From Leptothoe spongobia TAU-MAC 1115 (GTDB lineage Bacteria; Cyanobacteriota; Cyanobacteriia; Phormidesmidales; Phormidesmidaceae): a stretch of 64,000 nt of DNA. The stretch lies in the NCBI RefSeq assembly GCF_018739885.1, contig NZ_JADOES010000025.1, positions 1 through 64,000 on the forward strand. Direction: 5' to 3'. The translations under genes and the position numbers were made by a program. Shown one piece after another: positions 52,191 to 61,734 of the stretch. Each line of letters starts with the position of its first letter. The stretch's first letter is position 1. Below the pieces are notes generated by a model. The model did no database searches, had not been told where the DNA came from, and saw nothing but the letters and a program-made list of their open reading frames with translations.

Positions 52191-52967
52191 ATGTTAGACC
52201 TGACTGGAAAGAATGCCCTGGTGACCGGTATTGCTAATAATCGTTCTATTGCCTGGGGAATTTCCCAGCAGTTGAGCAAGGCTGGCGCTAATATCGGTGT
52301 AACCTATCTACCTGACGAGAAAGGACGGATGGAGAAAAAGGTGCGGGACTTGACGGAGCCTTTGAATCCCAGTCTGTTTCTGCCCTGTAATGTTCAAAAT
52401 GATGATCAGGTTACGGCTACCTTTGATGCAGTTAAAGAAAGTTGGGGACGTTTAGATATCCTGATTCATTGTTTGGCATTTGCTAATCGGGATGATCTGA
52501 CTGGTGATTTTAGCGACACCTCTCGTCAAGGATTTCAAACCGCTCTTGAGATCAGCGCCTACTCCCTAGTGAAACTAGCTCAGCAGGCCAAGGCATTAAT
52601 GACTGAAGGAGGCAGCATTGTTACACTGACTTACTTGGGTGGTGTACGGGTAGTGCCTAACTACAACGTGATGGGGATTGCTAAGGCGGCCCTTGAGATG
52701 AATGTTCGTTATCTTGCGGCTGAATTAGGTCCAGGTAATATTCGGGTAAATGGAATTTCTGCCGGGCCCATTCGTACTTTGGCATCATCAGCAGTGGGCG
52801 GAATTTTAGATATGATTCACCATGTAGAAGAAGTTGCTCCCCTCCGTCGTACAGTCACCCAAGCGGAAGTGGGTAATGCGGCCACATTTCTATGTAGCGA
52901 TCTAGCCTCGGGTGTGACAGGTCAAATCCTGTACGTTGACTCTGGTTATGAAATCATGGGAATGTAA
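52191..52967 (+). CDS. fabI: Enoyl-[acyl-carrier-protein] reductase (NADH)
   Basis: 258 residues from ATG 52191 (MLDLTGKNALVTGIANNRSIAWGI), matching the family N-terminus; an upstream in-frame ATG at 52131 adds 20 residues. It reduces the enoyl-ACP double bond in the last step of each elongation cycle of fatty acid synthesis. The dinucleotide site is GIANNRSIAWGI. Tyr and Lys of the YxxxxxxK motif lie in YNVMGIAKAALE. It precedes a SRPBCC gene by 37 bp. Confidence 0.97.
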   Translation: MLDLTGKNALVTGIANNRSIAWGISQQLSKAGANIGVTYLPDEKGRMEKKVRDLTEPLNPSLFLPCNVQNDDQVTATFDAVKESWGRLDILIHCLAFANRDDLTGDFSDTSRQGFQTALEISAYSLVKLAQQAKALMTEGGSIVTLTYLGGVRVVPNYNVMGIAKAALEMNVRYLAAELGPGNIRVNGISAGPIRTLASSAVGGILDMIHHVEEVAPLRRTVTQAEVGNAATFLCSDLASGVTGQILYVDSGYEIMGM

Positions 52968-53004
52968 TTGGCTTCGAAGGTTTTTTAAACTAGCCTATAT
53001 CCCC

Positions 53005-53454
53005 ATGGCAAATTGGCTTGAGCATAGCGTATATGTCGATGTGGAGGCCCCCATCGATTTGGTCTGGGCCCTATGGTCAGACTTAGAGCAGATGCCCCAG
53101 TGGATGAAGTGGATTGATTCGGTAGAGTTGCTATCTGATCAGCCAGAACTGTCTCGATGGAAGCTGGCATCTGGTGTCTGGGAGTTTACTTGGTTATCGC
53201 GCACGGTCAAAGTGGTCCCTCACCAAATTTTGCAATGGGAATCGGTGGATGGTTTACCTAACCGTGGTGCTATTCGTTTTTATGGTCATCATGGGGGAAA
53301 TAGCACCGTTAAAATGACGTTGTCCTATTCGGTGCCTCTGGTGCTAGCTCGGTTTATGGAGAATGGCTGGCTAAGACGGATTGTTGATTCTACATTGCAG
53401 GCGGATTTAGAGCGGTTTCGACAAAAAGCTGAACAGGTTACCAAGGCTGGCTGA
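53005..53454 (+). CDS. SRPBCC (START/Bet v1-like) ligand-binding protein
   Basis: 149 residues from ATG 53005 (MANWLEHSVYVDVEAPIDLVWALWSDLEQMPQWMKWIDS). The beta-strand/helix pattern and the WALWSDLEQMPQWMKW helix are those of polyketide cyclase/dehydrase-like SRPBCC proteins, which bind hydrophobic ligands. A longer frame from 52936 overlaps fabI and is less likely. Conserved cyanobacterial gene; ligand unknown. Possibly co-transcribed with fabI. Confidence 0.82.
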   Translation: MANWLEHSVYVDVEAPIDLVWALWSDLEQMPQWMKWIDSVELLSDQPELSRWKLASGVWEFTWLSRTVKVVPHQILQWESVDGLPNRGAIRFYGHHGGNSTVKMTLSYSVPLVLARFMENGWLRRIVDSTLQADLERFRQKAEQVTKAG

Positions 53455-53477
53455 ACAGCTGGTTGAGATTTTTGTCG

Positions 53478-53574
53478 TTGCTGGTTTATAAGGATGAATC
53501 GCTCGATTAATGATGCCATTAATCAAGGTTTTTCAGATGAAACCCTCCTGGGCATCAGCAACGCAGGTTTTTAA
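53478..53574 (+). repeat. Family P peptide repeat, intact frame
   Basis: Lead-in GTTGCTGGTTTATAAGG, ATG at 53494, 26 codons (MNRSINDAINQGFSDETLL, then GISNAGF) and TAA at 53572. It is the second intact copy. The stop lies 9 bp before the methylase start, the same layout as the copy before the MBOAT gene. Confidence 0.8.
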
Positions 53575-53583
53575 TTAGCAGTC

Positions 53584-55968
53584 ATGAGTTTTGACATGCA
53601 GCGAGCGGAGACATGTTTACAGTCTCTCGATCTAGTTACATTATTTCAAGATGTGTTGGGCTGGACTGCTCCGTCAGAGGGGCGCGCGATCTCAACAAGA
53701 GCGTTTAATCAGCCTTATCGAGCCCATTGCATTGCTCAACGAGACGACGTCAGGATTTGGGAAATTAAGCTAAATACGCCCACTGACCTGAATGCTAAGC
53801 TCAAGGCCAGACTTTATCAGTCAATCCATAAGAAATACCCACAGCCACTGCTAATCTTTATCGATCGCCGATGGGGCCGTAGCCTTTGGTACTGGCAAAG
53901 TAGCCCCCATCGGTCTCAGTCACTAGTGTTTATTACCCAGCAGCCATTGATGGGCTGGTGTCCTCGACTAAGTTATTTAGCGACTTATACCCCTGTCTCA
54001 GGTGCTCTTGATCTACAGCCAAAAGCGCTCCATTGTGAAGAACTTACCCAGGAGCTTGCCCAGCAGCTTAGACAGCTAAGTGAAAGCATTACGGGTATCA
54101 GTGATAGCAGAGATCGACGTTGGTATGCCGCTTTGCTATTACAGCGTTTAATTATTATCCATGGCCTGCAGCTGCGAGGATTGCTCGATAACGATATTTG
54201 GTATCTACATAATCATCTAGGACGTAGCCAACAGCGACAGCCGGATATCTTTTTTCGTCAGGTGCTTCAGCCTCTGTTTACCCAAGGTTTTTCATTACCT
54301 ACTGTAGAGCGGCCTCGGAGTATGAGCTGGAGTGGTCAAATCCCTTATTTAGGAGATGTGTTTTACACTCATCCCTTGGAGCACCAATATACCGATATCA
54401 ACATCGTTGACGCGCCATTTGAATCACTTTTAGTCTGGTTTGAAGCCCCCCTGTGGCAACAGGTTAGTAACTGTTGGCAGACAAGTTCTCTGGGGTTGGC
54501 GTTTGAGCAAGTGCTGACCCATGAAGAACCTAAAAATTGGGCGAAAAGCTCTCAAGCACAGGGACGCTGCTGTGATCTGGTGCTCAATCAGTTTATGCTT
54601 CGGCATCTGGGGATTCCCCCAGACGATGCTGCCCCTGATTTCTGGGATCTTCTCTTTTTGGGGAATGTCGGACATTTACGTCAGTTAGTACAGAAAATTT
54701 TGCCCCAGTTTTCAGTTCTGGATCCAGCTTGTGGAGTGGGTACGCTGCTAATTGAATTACAACACCGGTTAGTTGACATTTATAGTGTATTGATTGGTCA
54801 GTTACAGCGCTCTCTAGATAGTCAGCTTGATATTTGGTTGAAAGGGTTACAAGCTGAACATCCTTCACTATTACAAACAATCTACCTTCGCATCTTTAAA
54901 TACGGTCTTTATGGTGTAGATATCGATCCGGCCATGGTTGATAGTGCTCGCCTCCAGCTGCTGCTGGGGTTGGTGGTTATTGCACAACACCCCGAAGATG
55001 TTGAACCCTTGCCCAATCTTGATTTTAATATTGTTGTTGGCAATAGCCTAATTGGGTTTATTCGGGTAGATGAGGCTGGTTTTGATCGGCTACGGGCTGC
55101 AGAAACTTTGTTACAGGGGAATTTGCTGCAACCCTTGGCAGCGGAAAGCTATCGTACCATTCTCTTGGAAAAAAATATTGCCCTTGAACACTATCGCTCC
55201 CGTGCATATCTCCTGGAGGAGTTGCAACACGATATTCCCCACTATGCTCAGCTAGAATTTTTTCGAGAACAAATAAACAATCTTGATGCTCAGGCCCAGG
55301 CCAAGCTGGATGAACTGTTGCTGGCTGAATTTAGTCAGATTTTGGGAATTCGGTTTAAAGTGGCCCAGCTGATTGAGTCGCCCCAGCAACGGTTGCTACA
55401 GATTGAGGACTTAGCCGTGTTGCGGCCTTTTCACTGGGGGTATCACTTTAGTCATGTTTTAGAGCAAGCCAATGGGTTTAATGTGATTCTATCCAGTCCG
55501 CCCCAGGGGGTATTTCGTCCAACTGTCCAAGAGTTCTTTCAAAAATTTTGTGACTTGACGGCTAGCAAAAATCTTGATGCTCGTACATTTAAAACGGCTA
55601 AGCGGTCGTTACTCAATGCAGATTCCGAAGTCGCAAATACTTGGCTTTCTTTTCAGAGTCAATATTCCTTGATGACAGATTACTTTTATCGTTCCCCTCA
55701 GTACGATCACCAAAGCCCTCTACTCAAGGGTCAGCGTCAGCGGACTCAGTTGCGTCGACACTGGCTATTTATTGAACGGTGTTTTAACCTGTTGGCTCCT
55801 CAAGGTGTCTGTGGGTTAATTATCTCCAATGATATTAAAGATAGCCCCCGAGGTGTGGCGCTTCGGAGTCTATTGGAAAACCAAGCCATCAGTAGTAACG
55901 TGCAGGGGAGTTTGCCTGATACGCAACGGTCATCTGAGCAATATTTTTTATGGTTTTGTAAAAAGTGA
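53584..55968 (+). CDS. N6-adenine DNA methylase-like protein, probably degenerate
   Basis: A 794-residue protein resembling the methylase part of type IIG/Eco57I-like enzymes. Motif I is intact (FSVLDPACGVGTLLIEL, about residue 380), followed by the expected DIDPAMVDSARLQLLL and FNIVVGNSLIG. The catalytic motif IV, normally (N/D)PP(Y/F), reads FNVILSSPPQGVF, so both the first residue and the aromatic residue are lost. No target-recognition domain follows; the protein ends soon after motif VIII-like LLAPQGVCGLIISND. The N-terminus lacks clear nuclease residues. It may be a dead or repurposed methylase. A family P copy directly precedes it. Confidence 0.8.
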   Translation: MSFDMQRAETCLQSLDLVTLFQDVLGWTAPSEGRAISTRAFNQPYRAHCIAQRDDVRIWEIKLNTPTDLNAKLKARLYQSIHKKYPQPLLIFIDRRWGRSLWYWQSSPHRSQSLVFITQQPLMGWCPRLSYLATYTPVSGALDLQPKALHCEELTQELAQQLRQLSESITGISDSRDRRWYAALLLQRLIIIHGLQLRGLLDNDIWYLHNHLGRSQQRQPDIFFRQVLQPLFTQGFSLPTVERPRSMSWSGQIPYLGDVFYTHPLEHQYTDINIVDAPFESLLVWFEAPLWQQVSNCWQTSSLGLAFEQVLTHEEPKNWAKSSQAQGRCCDLVLNQFMLRHLGIPPDDAAPDFWDLLFLGNVGHLRQLVQKILPQFSVLDPACGVGTLLIELQHRLVDIYSVLIGQLQRSLDSQLDIWLKGLQAEHPSLLQTIYLRIFKYGLYGVDIDPAMVDSARLQLLLGLVVIAQHPEDVEPLPNLDFNIVVGNSLIGFIRVDEAGFDRLRAAETLLQGNLLQPLAAESYRTILLEKNIALEHYRSRAYLLEELQHDIPHYAQLEFFREQINNLDAQAQAKLDELLLAEFSQILGIRFKVAQLIESPQQRLLQIEDLAVLRPFHWGYHFSHVLEQANGFNVILSSPPQGVFRPTVQEFFQKFCDLTASKNLDARTFKTAKRSLLNADSEVANTWLSFQSQYSLMTDYFYRSPQYDHQSPLLKGQRQRTQLRRHWLFIERCFNLLAPQGVCGLIISNDIKDSPRGVALRSLLENQAISSNVQGSLPDTQRSSEQYFLWFCKK

Positions 55969-56026
55969 ATTGTTGTGTTGTAAAGCCGCTCATTGTCATA
56001 TCTGAAATCATTCACTTGTCGCATCA

Positions 56027-56470
56027 CTATTTTGAATAATCTATAGTTACCCCCAAATCTTTTTCTAACGTTAAACAGTTGCGACCATCGCCAACTCGAA
56101 GTTGATAATCGACGCGATCCATTAGCTGGTGCAAAATCAGCCAGCCATATCCCCCCTCCTGATGGTCGCTAGGGGTGGGAGCTTGATAGTCCCGAATGTC
56201 AAAGCCATGCCCTTCATCCCAGACTTTTAGAGATAAGAAGCTGCCTTCGATTCCCAAATGTAAAACGACTGGGAGATCGGGACGATCTTGATGGGCATGG
56301 CGAACAATATTGGAATAAACCTCGACGATTACGAGTCGTAATCTACTTTCGACTTTATTCCAATCTAGGTCGGCAGTATTGCCTAGTTCAGCCTTGAGAG
56401 AACTGAGTAGCCAATCTTCTACAACAGCTAAAAACTTTAAATCACTGGGGATAGCGAGTTCGGTCTTCAT
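56027..56470 (-). CDS. Anti-sigma-factor-type ATP-binding protein (RsbW-like HATPase)
   Basis: A 147-residue GHKL ATPase without histidine-phosphotransfer domain. The N-box is VIVEVYSNIVRHAH, the G1 box KVWDEGHGFDI and the G2-type GGYGWLILHQLMD. Such proteins bind a sigma factor or an anti-anti-sigma (STAS) protein and phosphorylate the latter on serine. The gene follows the SpoIIE-type phosphatase by 3 bp, so the pair is an RsbU/RsbW-like switch. No STAS protein or sigma factor is next to it. Confidence 0.88.
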   Translation of the reverse strand: MKTELAIPSDLKFLAVVEDWLLSSLKAELGNTADLDWNKVESRLRLVIVEVYSNIVRHAHQDRPDLPVVLHLGIEGSFLSLKVWDEGHGFDIRDYQAPTPSDHQEGGYGWLILHQLMDRVDYQLRVGDGRNCLTLEKDLGVTIDYSK

Positions 56471-56473
56471 TAG

Positions 56474-58144
56474 TTAAAACGCCACCTCCAAAGACAAGAT
56501 AGTTTGATCGTCATGCTGTTCACTGTCTGTCGTATTCAGTTGAACCAATAGATGCTTAAGGTCTAATCCAGTTGTTTGCTCCAAAAGTAGTTGCCATAAA
56601 CCTGCTTGATTAAGCATCTTTTGCTGTCCATCGATGGTTACTAATGCTTCGGTAATTCCATCACTGGCCAGTAGTAGGGCATCCCCTTCGTTTAGGCTGA
56701 GTCGACCTGCTTCTGTTCGCCATCTTGGCAAAATTCCCAAAGGAACGCTGTTGCCTTCTCTTAGGTACGTAGGCTGAGGTGGTATGGCAGCTCCCTGAAC
56801 AACGTTTTTTTGTGACCAGACTAAGGGATAAATATGGCCTGCATTGGCATACACGAGCTCTTTGCTGGTTGGGTTGTATTGTACGAGCACCATGGTAATC
56901 ATGTGTTCGTTGTTTACTAAATCAGCATTAAGTGCCTGATTGAGATTGGCCATTACCTTTTCAGGGCCGGGTGGTTGACTGATAGATAATTCTCTTCGTA
57001 GGAGCGATATGGCACTGGCCATAAACAGAGCTGCCGGGACGCCTTTTCCAGAAACATCTCCTACGGCTAGCCAGATATCGCCCTGGGGATGAATAAAGAC
57101 TTCATAGAAATCACCTCCCACAGCTCGGGCTGCCTGACATTTTGCCTGAATCTTGATGCCAGGGATGTCAGGCCAAACCTGATGAAGTAACTTATTCTGG
57201 ATTTGCCTCGCCACATTTAATTCTGTCTGCATCTGTTCAGTTTGGCGCTGGACATGGTTGTACAGCTTGGCCTGGGAAATGGCCATGACGACTTGTTCAG
57301 CGATGCTATTAAACAGATTGATCGTGTTGCTGTCCCAAGTGCCAGCAATTTGATAGAGAGCAATAGATGCTAAGGGGGTGTCTCGATAAGTAAACTTTGC
57401 AGCTAGGCGAGTGAGAGCAATATTGTCATGGGGAAATTTATCTAAAACCAGCTCTTGGCAAGGTGCTCCGCTCTGAGCCAATGCATCAATTATGGAGTCA
57501 TCTGTCTTCGCATAGGTGACAGGTTGGGGGGGGTGTCCTGGTTGAATAGCATCAACTGGATATAAAACAGCGTAATCAGCGTCGAATGCCTGGCCCAGAG
57601 CTTTTACCACCGTTTGCAGCGTGTTTGCATAATCCAGTGAGCTGCGAATCGTTGTGGTGATTGAGTTGTATAGCTCTTCCTTTTTAAGGGATTGGGATAG
57701 AGCATGGGTGCGTTGCTTGACGATGCGATACGTGTTAGCCGCTTGGTCAATGACCTGTCGTAGCTCGTTAGGTTTCCAAGGTTTTGTAATGTACTTGAAC
57801 ACCTGACCCGAGTTGATGGCGTCAACTAAGTCTTCCACATCGGTGTAACCCGTAAGAACGATACGGATGGTGTCCGGATATTCATCAGTGGTGAGGCTCA
57901 AAAATTCCGTGCCGTTCATTTTGGGCATACGCTGGTCCGAAATGATGATGGCCATTTCACCATGCTGTTTTAAGCACTCCAATGCTTCCTGTCCACTGCT
58001 GGCTCGATACACGCGGTAGCTACGCCTAAATGTACGGTGTAGCAATTCCAGGTTATCGAGTTCATCATCGACGACTAAAAGCTTGAGTTGGTCATGAGTG
58101 GCAGAACTCATATCATTTTGAGGGATATCTGATTCTTGGGACAT
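56474..58144 (-). CDS. Response regulator with GAF and SpoIIE-type PP2C phosphatase (RsbU-like)
   Basis: A 556-residue three-domain protein. REC (about 17-135) starts KLLVVDDELDN and has the phospho-aspartate in IIISDQRMP. A GAF domain (about 165-300) follows, and then a SpoIIE/RsbU phosphatase domain (about 325-550) with GGDFYEVF, VGDVSGKGVPAALFMA and DGITEALV, the metal-binding motifs. The REC domain should control the phosphatase, which then dephosphorylates an anti-sigma antagonist. It lies directly before the RsbW-like gene. The cognate histidine kinase is unknown. Confidence 0.93.
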   Translation of the reverse strand: MSQESDIPQNDMSSATHDQLKLLVVDDELDNLELLHRTFRRSYRVYRASSGQEALECLKQHGEMAIIISDQRMPKMNGTEFLSLTTDEYPDTIRIVLTGYTDVEDLVDAINSGQVFKYITKPWKPNELRQVIDQAANTYRIVKQRTHALSQSLKKEELYNSITTTIRSSLDYANTLQTVVKALGQAFDADYAVLYPVDAIQPGHPPQPVTYAKTDDSIIDALAQSGAPCQELVLDKFPHDNIALTRLAAKFTYRDTPLASIALYQIAGTWDSNTINLFNSIAEQVVMAISQAKLYNHVQRQTEQMQTELNVARQIQNKLLHQVWPDIPGIKIQAKCQAARAVGGDFYEVFIHPQGDIWLAVGDVSGKGVPAALFMASAISLLRRELSISQPPGPEKVMANLNQALNADLVNNEHMITMVLVQYNPTSKELVYANAGHIYPLVWSQKNVVQGAAIPPQPTYLREGNSVPLGILPRWRTEAGRLSLNEGDALLLASDGITEALVTIDGQQKMLNQAGLWQLLLEQTTGLDLKHLLVQLNTTDSEQHDDQTILSLEVAF

Positions 58145-58315
58145 ATTGGTCCAACCTTGGAAAGATACTCACCAAATTCACCCATATTTACCCATCAATC
58201 TTAGTGTGCCCAGGGAGATCCTTGAGGAACTGTAGTCAGTTCACTCAGATTTGATATATTTCTGGCAGTTGAATCATGGACGTCTGGGTAGACTTGCACT
58301 ATGGTCTAGGCAGAG

Positions 58316-59230
58316 ATGCTGGTGTGGAGATGCTGGTTGAAGACTATGGGTATGTTTCGATCGACTTGTCTGAGTTTACCGCTTGGGTTTGCTGTTATAT
58401 TTTCCTTGTTTAGTGAGGTACGGGCCCAAGCTTTCGCTCCTGATGTGGCTGCAAGTTTATCTCAGTTAGATCTAGCCATTTGTTTACAGCAATGGGGAGA
58501 GGCGATTGACATTACCAGTGGGCTGATTGCATCACCGGATGTGTCATCCGCTTACCGTCAGGAGTTACTGAGCTTCAGACGACAGCTTCAGTCTTGGCAA
58601 GTTGGCCCAGTATTCCCCGATGCTCAGGCTAGTTGCGATCGCACCCTTCCCCTATTCCTGGCATTGGATGAACCTGAACCCCCTGAGCCTCAGCCCTTGG
58701 ATTGGAATCGAGCCCTAGCCTCATTGAGGAACTCTCGTCCCATTATTCAACTAAATGATGGCGTTGAGTCAACGCCTGAACTCATTCCTACGGAGCTCAC
58801 TGCCAGTAGCCCAGAGCTACTGACTAACCGGGCCACCCCCATTGATACGACAGATGGCTTTAATGTTTTAGGGGATAGCATTAATAGTCAGCAGCAAGTC
58901 TATAGCTTTTTGGCCCGACTAGGCGATCGAGTTTCCCTGGAGGTAGACATTACCCGAGCTTACAGTCAGGGAGATGCGCAACTGTATGTGTTTGACCAGA
59001 CTGGACGTCTGATTACTAAAAGTGATAGCCCTACTTTTCAGGGGGGGGCGATTCAAGACTTTGTCTCGCCTAAAACCGATGTGTATTTTGCAGTGGTGAG
59101 TTCCCAGGGGACCCTACCCGTTTTGGATGAGCGCGGGCAGTTAGTTGACTGGCAAACTACTGATAATTCTAGTTTTGACTATACGCTGACTCTGACAGGT
59201 GTGACGCCTTACAACGTGCTTTTGCCCTGA
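58316..59230 (+). CDS. Secreted protein with C-terminal PPC-like domain
   Basis: A 304-residue protein with a signal peptide (STCLSLPLGFAVIFSLFSEVRAQ). The middle part contains a helical region (DLAICLQQWGEAIDITSGLI), and the C-terminus resembles a PPC domain (QQVYSFLARLGDRVSLEVDITRAY, then DAQLYVFDQTGRL), as in the kinase at 26.5 kb. The start could also be ATG 58346 or 58352. Probably periplasmic or secreted; function unknown. Confidence 0.72.
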   Translation: MLVWRCWLKTMGMFRSTCLSLPLGFAVIFSLFSEVRAQAFAPDVAASLSQLDLAICLQQWGEAIDITSGLIASPDVSSAYRQELLSFRRQLQSWQVGPVFPDAQASCDRTLPLFLALDEPEPPEPQPLDWNRALASLRNSRPIIQLNDGVESTPELIPTELTASSPELLTNRATPIDTTDGFNVLGDSINSQQQVYSFLARLGDRVSLEVDITRAYSQGDAQLYVFDQTGRLITKSDSPTFQGGAIQDFVSPKTDVYFAVVSSQGTLPVLDERGQLVDWQTTDNSSFDYTLTLTGVTPYNVLLP

Positions 59231-59234
59231 TTGT

Positions 59235-60134
59235 CTAGCTCCGCTCTGCTAGACGTAGTTTGGCCGAACGTGCTCTGGGATTGCGACGTAGCTCTTCGTC
59301 GCTAGCGATAATTGGCTTTTTGGTAAGGACTTTTAAGTGTTCATGGCCACGCATACCGTGTTTTACTCGTCGGTCTTCAAGGCTGTGGAAACTAATAATG
59401 GCCAGCTTTCCCCCAGAAACTAGCCAGTTAGGGGCGACCTCGATCAGCCGCTCTAGGACATCTAATTCTCGGTTGACGGCAATGCGTAATGCTTGAAAGA
59501 CGCGGGTGGCTGGATGGATCCGACCATGGCGATATTTGCCTGGCACACTGGCTGCGATCACATCTGCCAGAGCCGTAGTTGTCTGAAACGGTCGACGCTC
59601 AACGATGCGCCGGGCAATCCTTCGGGAGAGTCGCTCTTCACCATAATGGTAAAAAATATCCGCTAGTTCCCTTTCCGAACCATGGTTGACTAAGTCCGCT
59701 GCAGTTAGCTCTTGGGTAGGGTTCATACGCATGTCCAAAGCCCCTTGAAGGCGAAAACTGAATCCCCGCTCAGGCCGATCCAGCTGGGGGGAACTTACCC
59801 CCAAGTCCGCTAATATCCCGTCAAAAACTAGTTCAGATGAAGAAAACTCTGAAAAATTACCATGCCAAAACGTTACTCGCTCCTCAAACTCCTCTAGATT
59901 CTGTCGGGCCGCATTCAGGGCATTGGGGTCCTGATCTACTGCCATCAGGCGAATGGTTGGATCGGTCTCTAAAATTAAGCGGCTATGGCCACCCCCGCCT
60001 ACGGTGGCATCAAGATAGTAGCCATGGGGCTTGGGAGCCAATCCAGCCAGGACTTCTGTGGCCAATACTGATTGATGTACAAAGTCTGAATGTACGGAGG
60101 CCGATGTGTCCTGAGCCTCAGATTCATGGGTCAC
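59235..60134 (-). CDS. rsmH: 16S rRNA (cytosine-1402-N4) methyltransferase RsmH
   Basis: A 299-residue MraW-type enzyme starting at GTG. The family start [14 protein letters not shown], the AdoMet motif [16 protein letters not shown], the [16 protein letters not shown] segment and the [16 protein letters not shown] segment are diagnostic. It modifies C1402 at the ribosomal P site. The N-terminal 17 residues before VHQSV are poorly conserved, so an internal start is possible. It is a single gene, facing the secreted protein. Confidence 0.96.
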   Translation of the reverse strand: MTHESEAQDTSASVHSDFVHQSVLATEVLAGLAPKPHGYYLDATVGGGGHSRLILETDPTIRLMAVDQDPNALNAARQNLEEFEERVTFWHGNFSEFSSSELVFDGILADLGVSSPQLDRPERGFSFRLQGALDMRMNPTQELTAADLVNHGSERELADIFYHYGEERLSRRIARRIVERRPFQTTTALADVIAASVPGKYRHGRIHPATRVFQALRIAVNRELDVLERLIEVAPNWLVSGGKLAIISFHSLEDRRVKHGMRGHEHLKVLTKKPIIASDEELRRNPRARSAKLRLAERS

Positions 60135-60337
60135 AGAGATAACCTCATTAAGCTTAGATAGTCATGGCTGTCGCATCATAACCCAGCGAGTCAAGAGCTA
60201 TGGAAAACGTTTAGCTGATTAGGAACATTAAGCTCAAAAAAAATTAAGCCCACTTCCCTGTGCGATCGCTCTTTTCTTCACGCTTTCAACGAAGAATCTT
60301 GCTACAGTAAGTCAGAGAATAATACGGCATAGTTTCT

Positions 60338-61522
60338 ATGACACGGCTCGAAACCAGAACGGAGCCCATGGTAATCAACCTGGGACCTCATCACCCTTCG
60401 ATGCACGGGGTTTTGCGACTCATTGTCACCCTTGACGGTGAGGACGTGATTGACTGTGAGCCCGTGATTGGCTATTTGCATCGCGGTATGGAAAAAATTG
60501 CCGAGAGCCGTACAAATGTCATGTTTGTACCCTACGTTAGTCGTTGGGACTATGCGGCAGGTATGTTTAATGAGGCCATTACCGTTAACGCCCCAGAACA
60601 GCTAGCTAATATCGAAGTACCCAAACGAGCTAGCTACATTCGGGTGATCATGCTCGAACTAAATCGGATTGCTAATCATTTGCTGTGGTTAGGTCCTTTT
60701 TTAGCAGATGTCGGTGCTCAGACACCCTTTTTCTACATTTTCCGTGAGCGGGAGATGATTTATGACCTTTGGGAAGCCGCTACGGGAGCCCGGTTGATCA
60801 ACAATAATTATTTTCGTATTGGAGGGGTGGCCGCCGATCTTCCCTACGGTTGGGTTGATAAGTGCGAAGATTTCTGCGATTACTTTTTGCCCAAGGTTGA
60901 TGAATACGAAAAGCTGATCACTAACAATCCAATTTTCCGCCGTCGTGTGGAAGGCATCGGTACGATCACCCGTGAAGATGCTATCAATTGGGGCTTATCG
61001 GGACCTATGCTGAGAGGCTCTGGCGTCAAATGGGATCTGCGTAAAGTCGATCACTATGAGTGTTATGACGATTTTGACTGGGATGTGCAATGGGAAACCG
61101 CTGGTGATTGCTTTGCTCGCTATGTAATTCGCGTTCGTGAGATGCGCGAGTCGGTCAAAATTATTCGTCAAGCTATCAAAGGGTTGCCTGGTGGACCCTT
61201 TGAAAATCTAGAAGCCAAACGCATGGCTGAAGGTCCCAAATCTGAATGGAATGGTTTCGATTATCAGTTTATTGGTAAGAAAATTGCCCCCACATTTAAG
61301 ATTCCTGCTGGAGAGCACTATGTCCGCTTAGAAAGTGGTAAGGGCGAACTAGGGGTATTTATTGTGGGTGACAATAGCATTTATCCTTGGCGTTGGAAAA
61401 TACGTGCCCCTGATTTTAATAATCTGCAGATTTTGCCCAATCTATTGAAAGGAGTAAAACTAGCAGATATCATGGCTATCCTAGGTAGCATTGATGTGAT
61501 TATGGGCTCGGTTGATCGCTAG
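60338..61522 (+). CDS. ndhH: NAD(P)H-quinone oxidoreductase subunit H
   Basis: 394 residues, full length. It is the NuoD/49-kDa-like subunit of the cyanobacterial NDH-1 complex, at the quinone site. The hallmarks are [20 protein letters not shown] near the N-terminus, [40 protein letters not shown] in two parts, and the C-terminal [18 protein letters not shown]. ndhH is normally a single gene in cyanobacteria, as here. A terminator hairpin follows. Confidence 0.98.
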   Translation: MTRLETRTEPMVINLGPHHPSMHGVLRLIVTLDGEDVIDCEPVIGYLHRGMEKIAESRTNVMFVPYVSRWDYAAGMFNEAITVNAPEQLANIEVPKRASYIRVIMLELNRIANHLLWLGPFLADVGAQTPFFYIFREREMIYDLWEAATGARLINNNYFRIGGVAADLPYGWVDKCEDFCDYFLPKVDEYEKLITNNPIFRRRVEGIGTITREDAINWGLSGPMLRGSGVKWDLRKVDHYECYDDFDWDVQWETAGDCFARYVIRVREMRESVKIIRQAIKGLPGGPFENLEAKRMAEGPKSEWNGFDYQFIGKKIAPTFKIPAGEHYVRLESGKGELGVFIVGDNSIYPWRWKIRAPDFNNLQILPNLLKGVKLADIMAILGSIDVIMGSVDR

Positions 61523-61547
61523 TCTTTCAAAAAATAAATTTGATTCC

Positions 61548-61583
61548 CGAGGACGTGAGATGGTGATTAATCTTATGTCCTCG
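61548..61583 (+). terminator. Hairpin after ndhH
   Basis: CGAGGAC-GTG-AGAT pairs with ATCT-TAT-GTCCTCG (14 positions with two G-U pairs, loop GGTGATTA), followed by CCCTTTAT. Confidence 0.6.
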
Positions 61584-61635
61584 CCCTTTATGGCGAGATC
61601 ATTGTTCTTCTCTAGAAAAACAAGAAGATTTGTCC

Positions 61636-61712
61636 ATTTAAGCCTTGTCTAAGTCCAAAACCGGGCGTTTTGTCACAGAAATATCGGGAGGTTTTCCTGT
61701 GGACGTAGTTTA
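61636..61712 (-). repeat. Family E element, minus-strand copy
   Basis: Read on the minus strand it starts TAAACTACGTCCA, contains AACCTCCC and TTTGGACTTAGACAAGG, and aligns over its length with the 14.9 kb copy. The ends have diverged from perfect inverted repeats. It lies between the convergent ndhH and pentapeptide genes. Confidence 0.6.
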
Positions 61713-61734
61713 GGATACTGCGATAGAGCGATTC

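Noticed and set aside
60299..60325. ndhH promoter TTGCTA...TAATAC
   Set aside because: The spacing is 15 bp and the -35 is weak, not enough to call.
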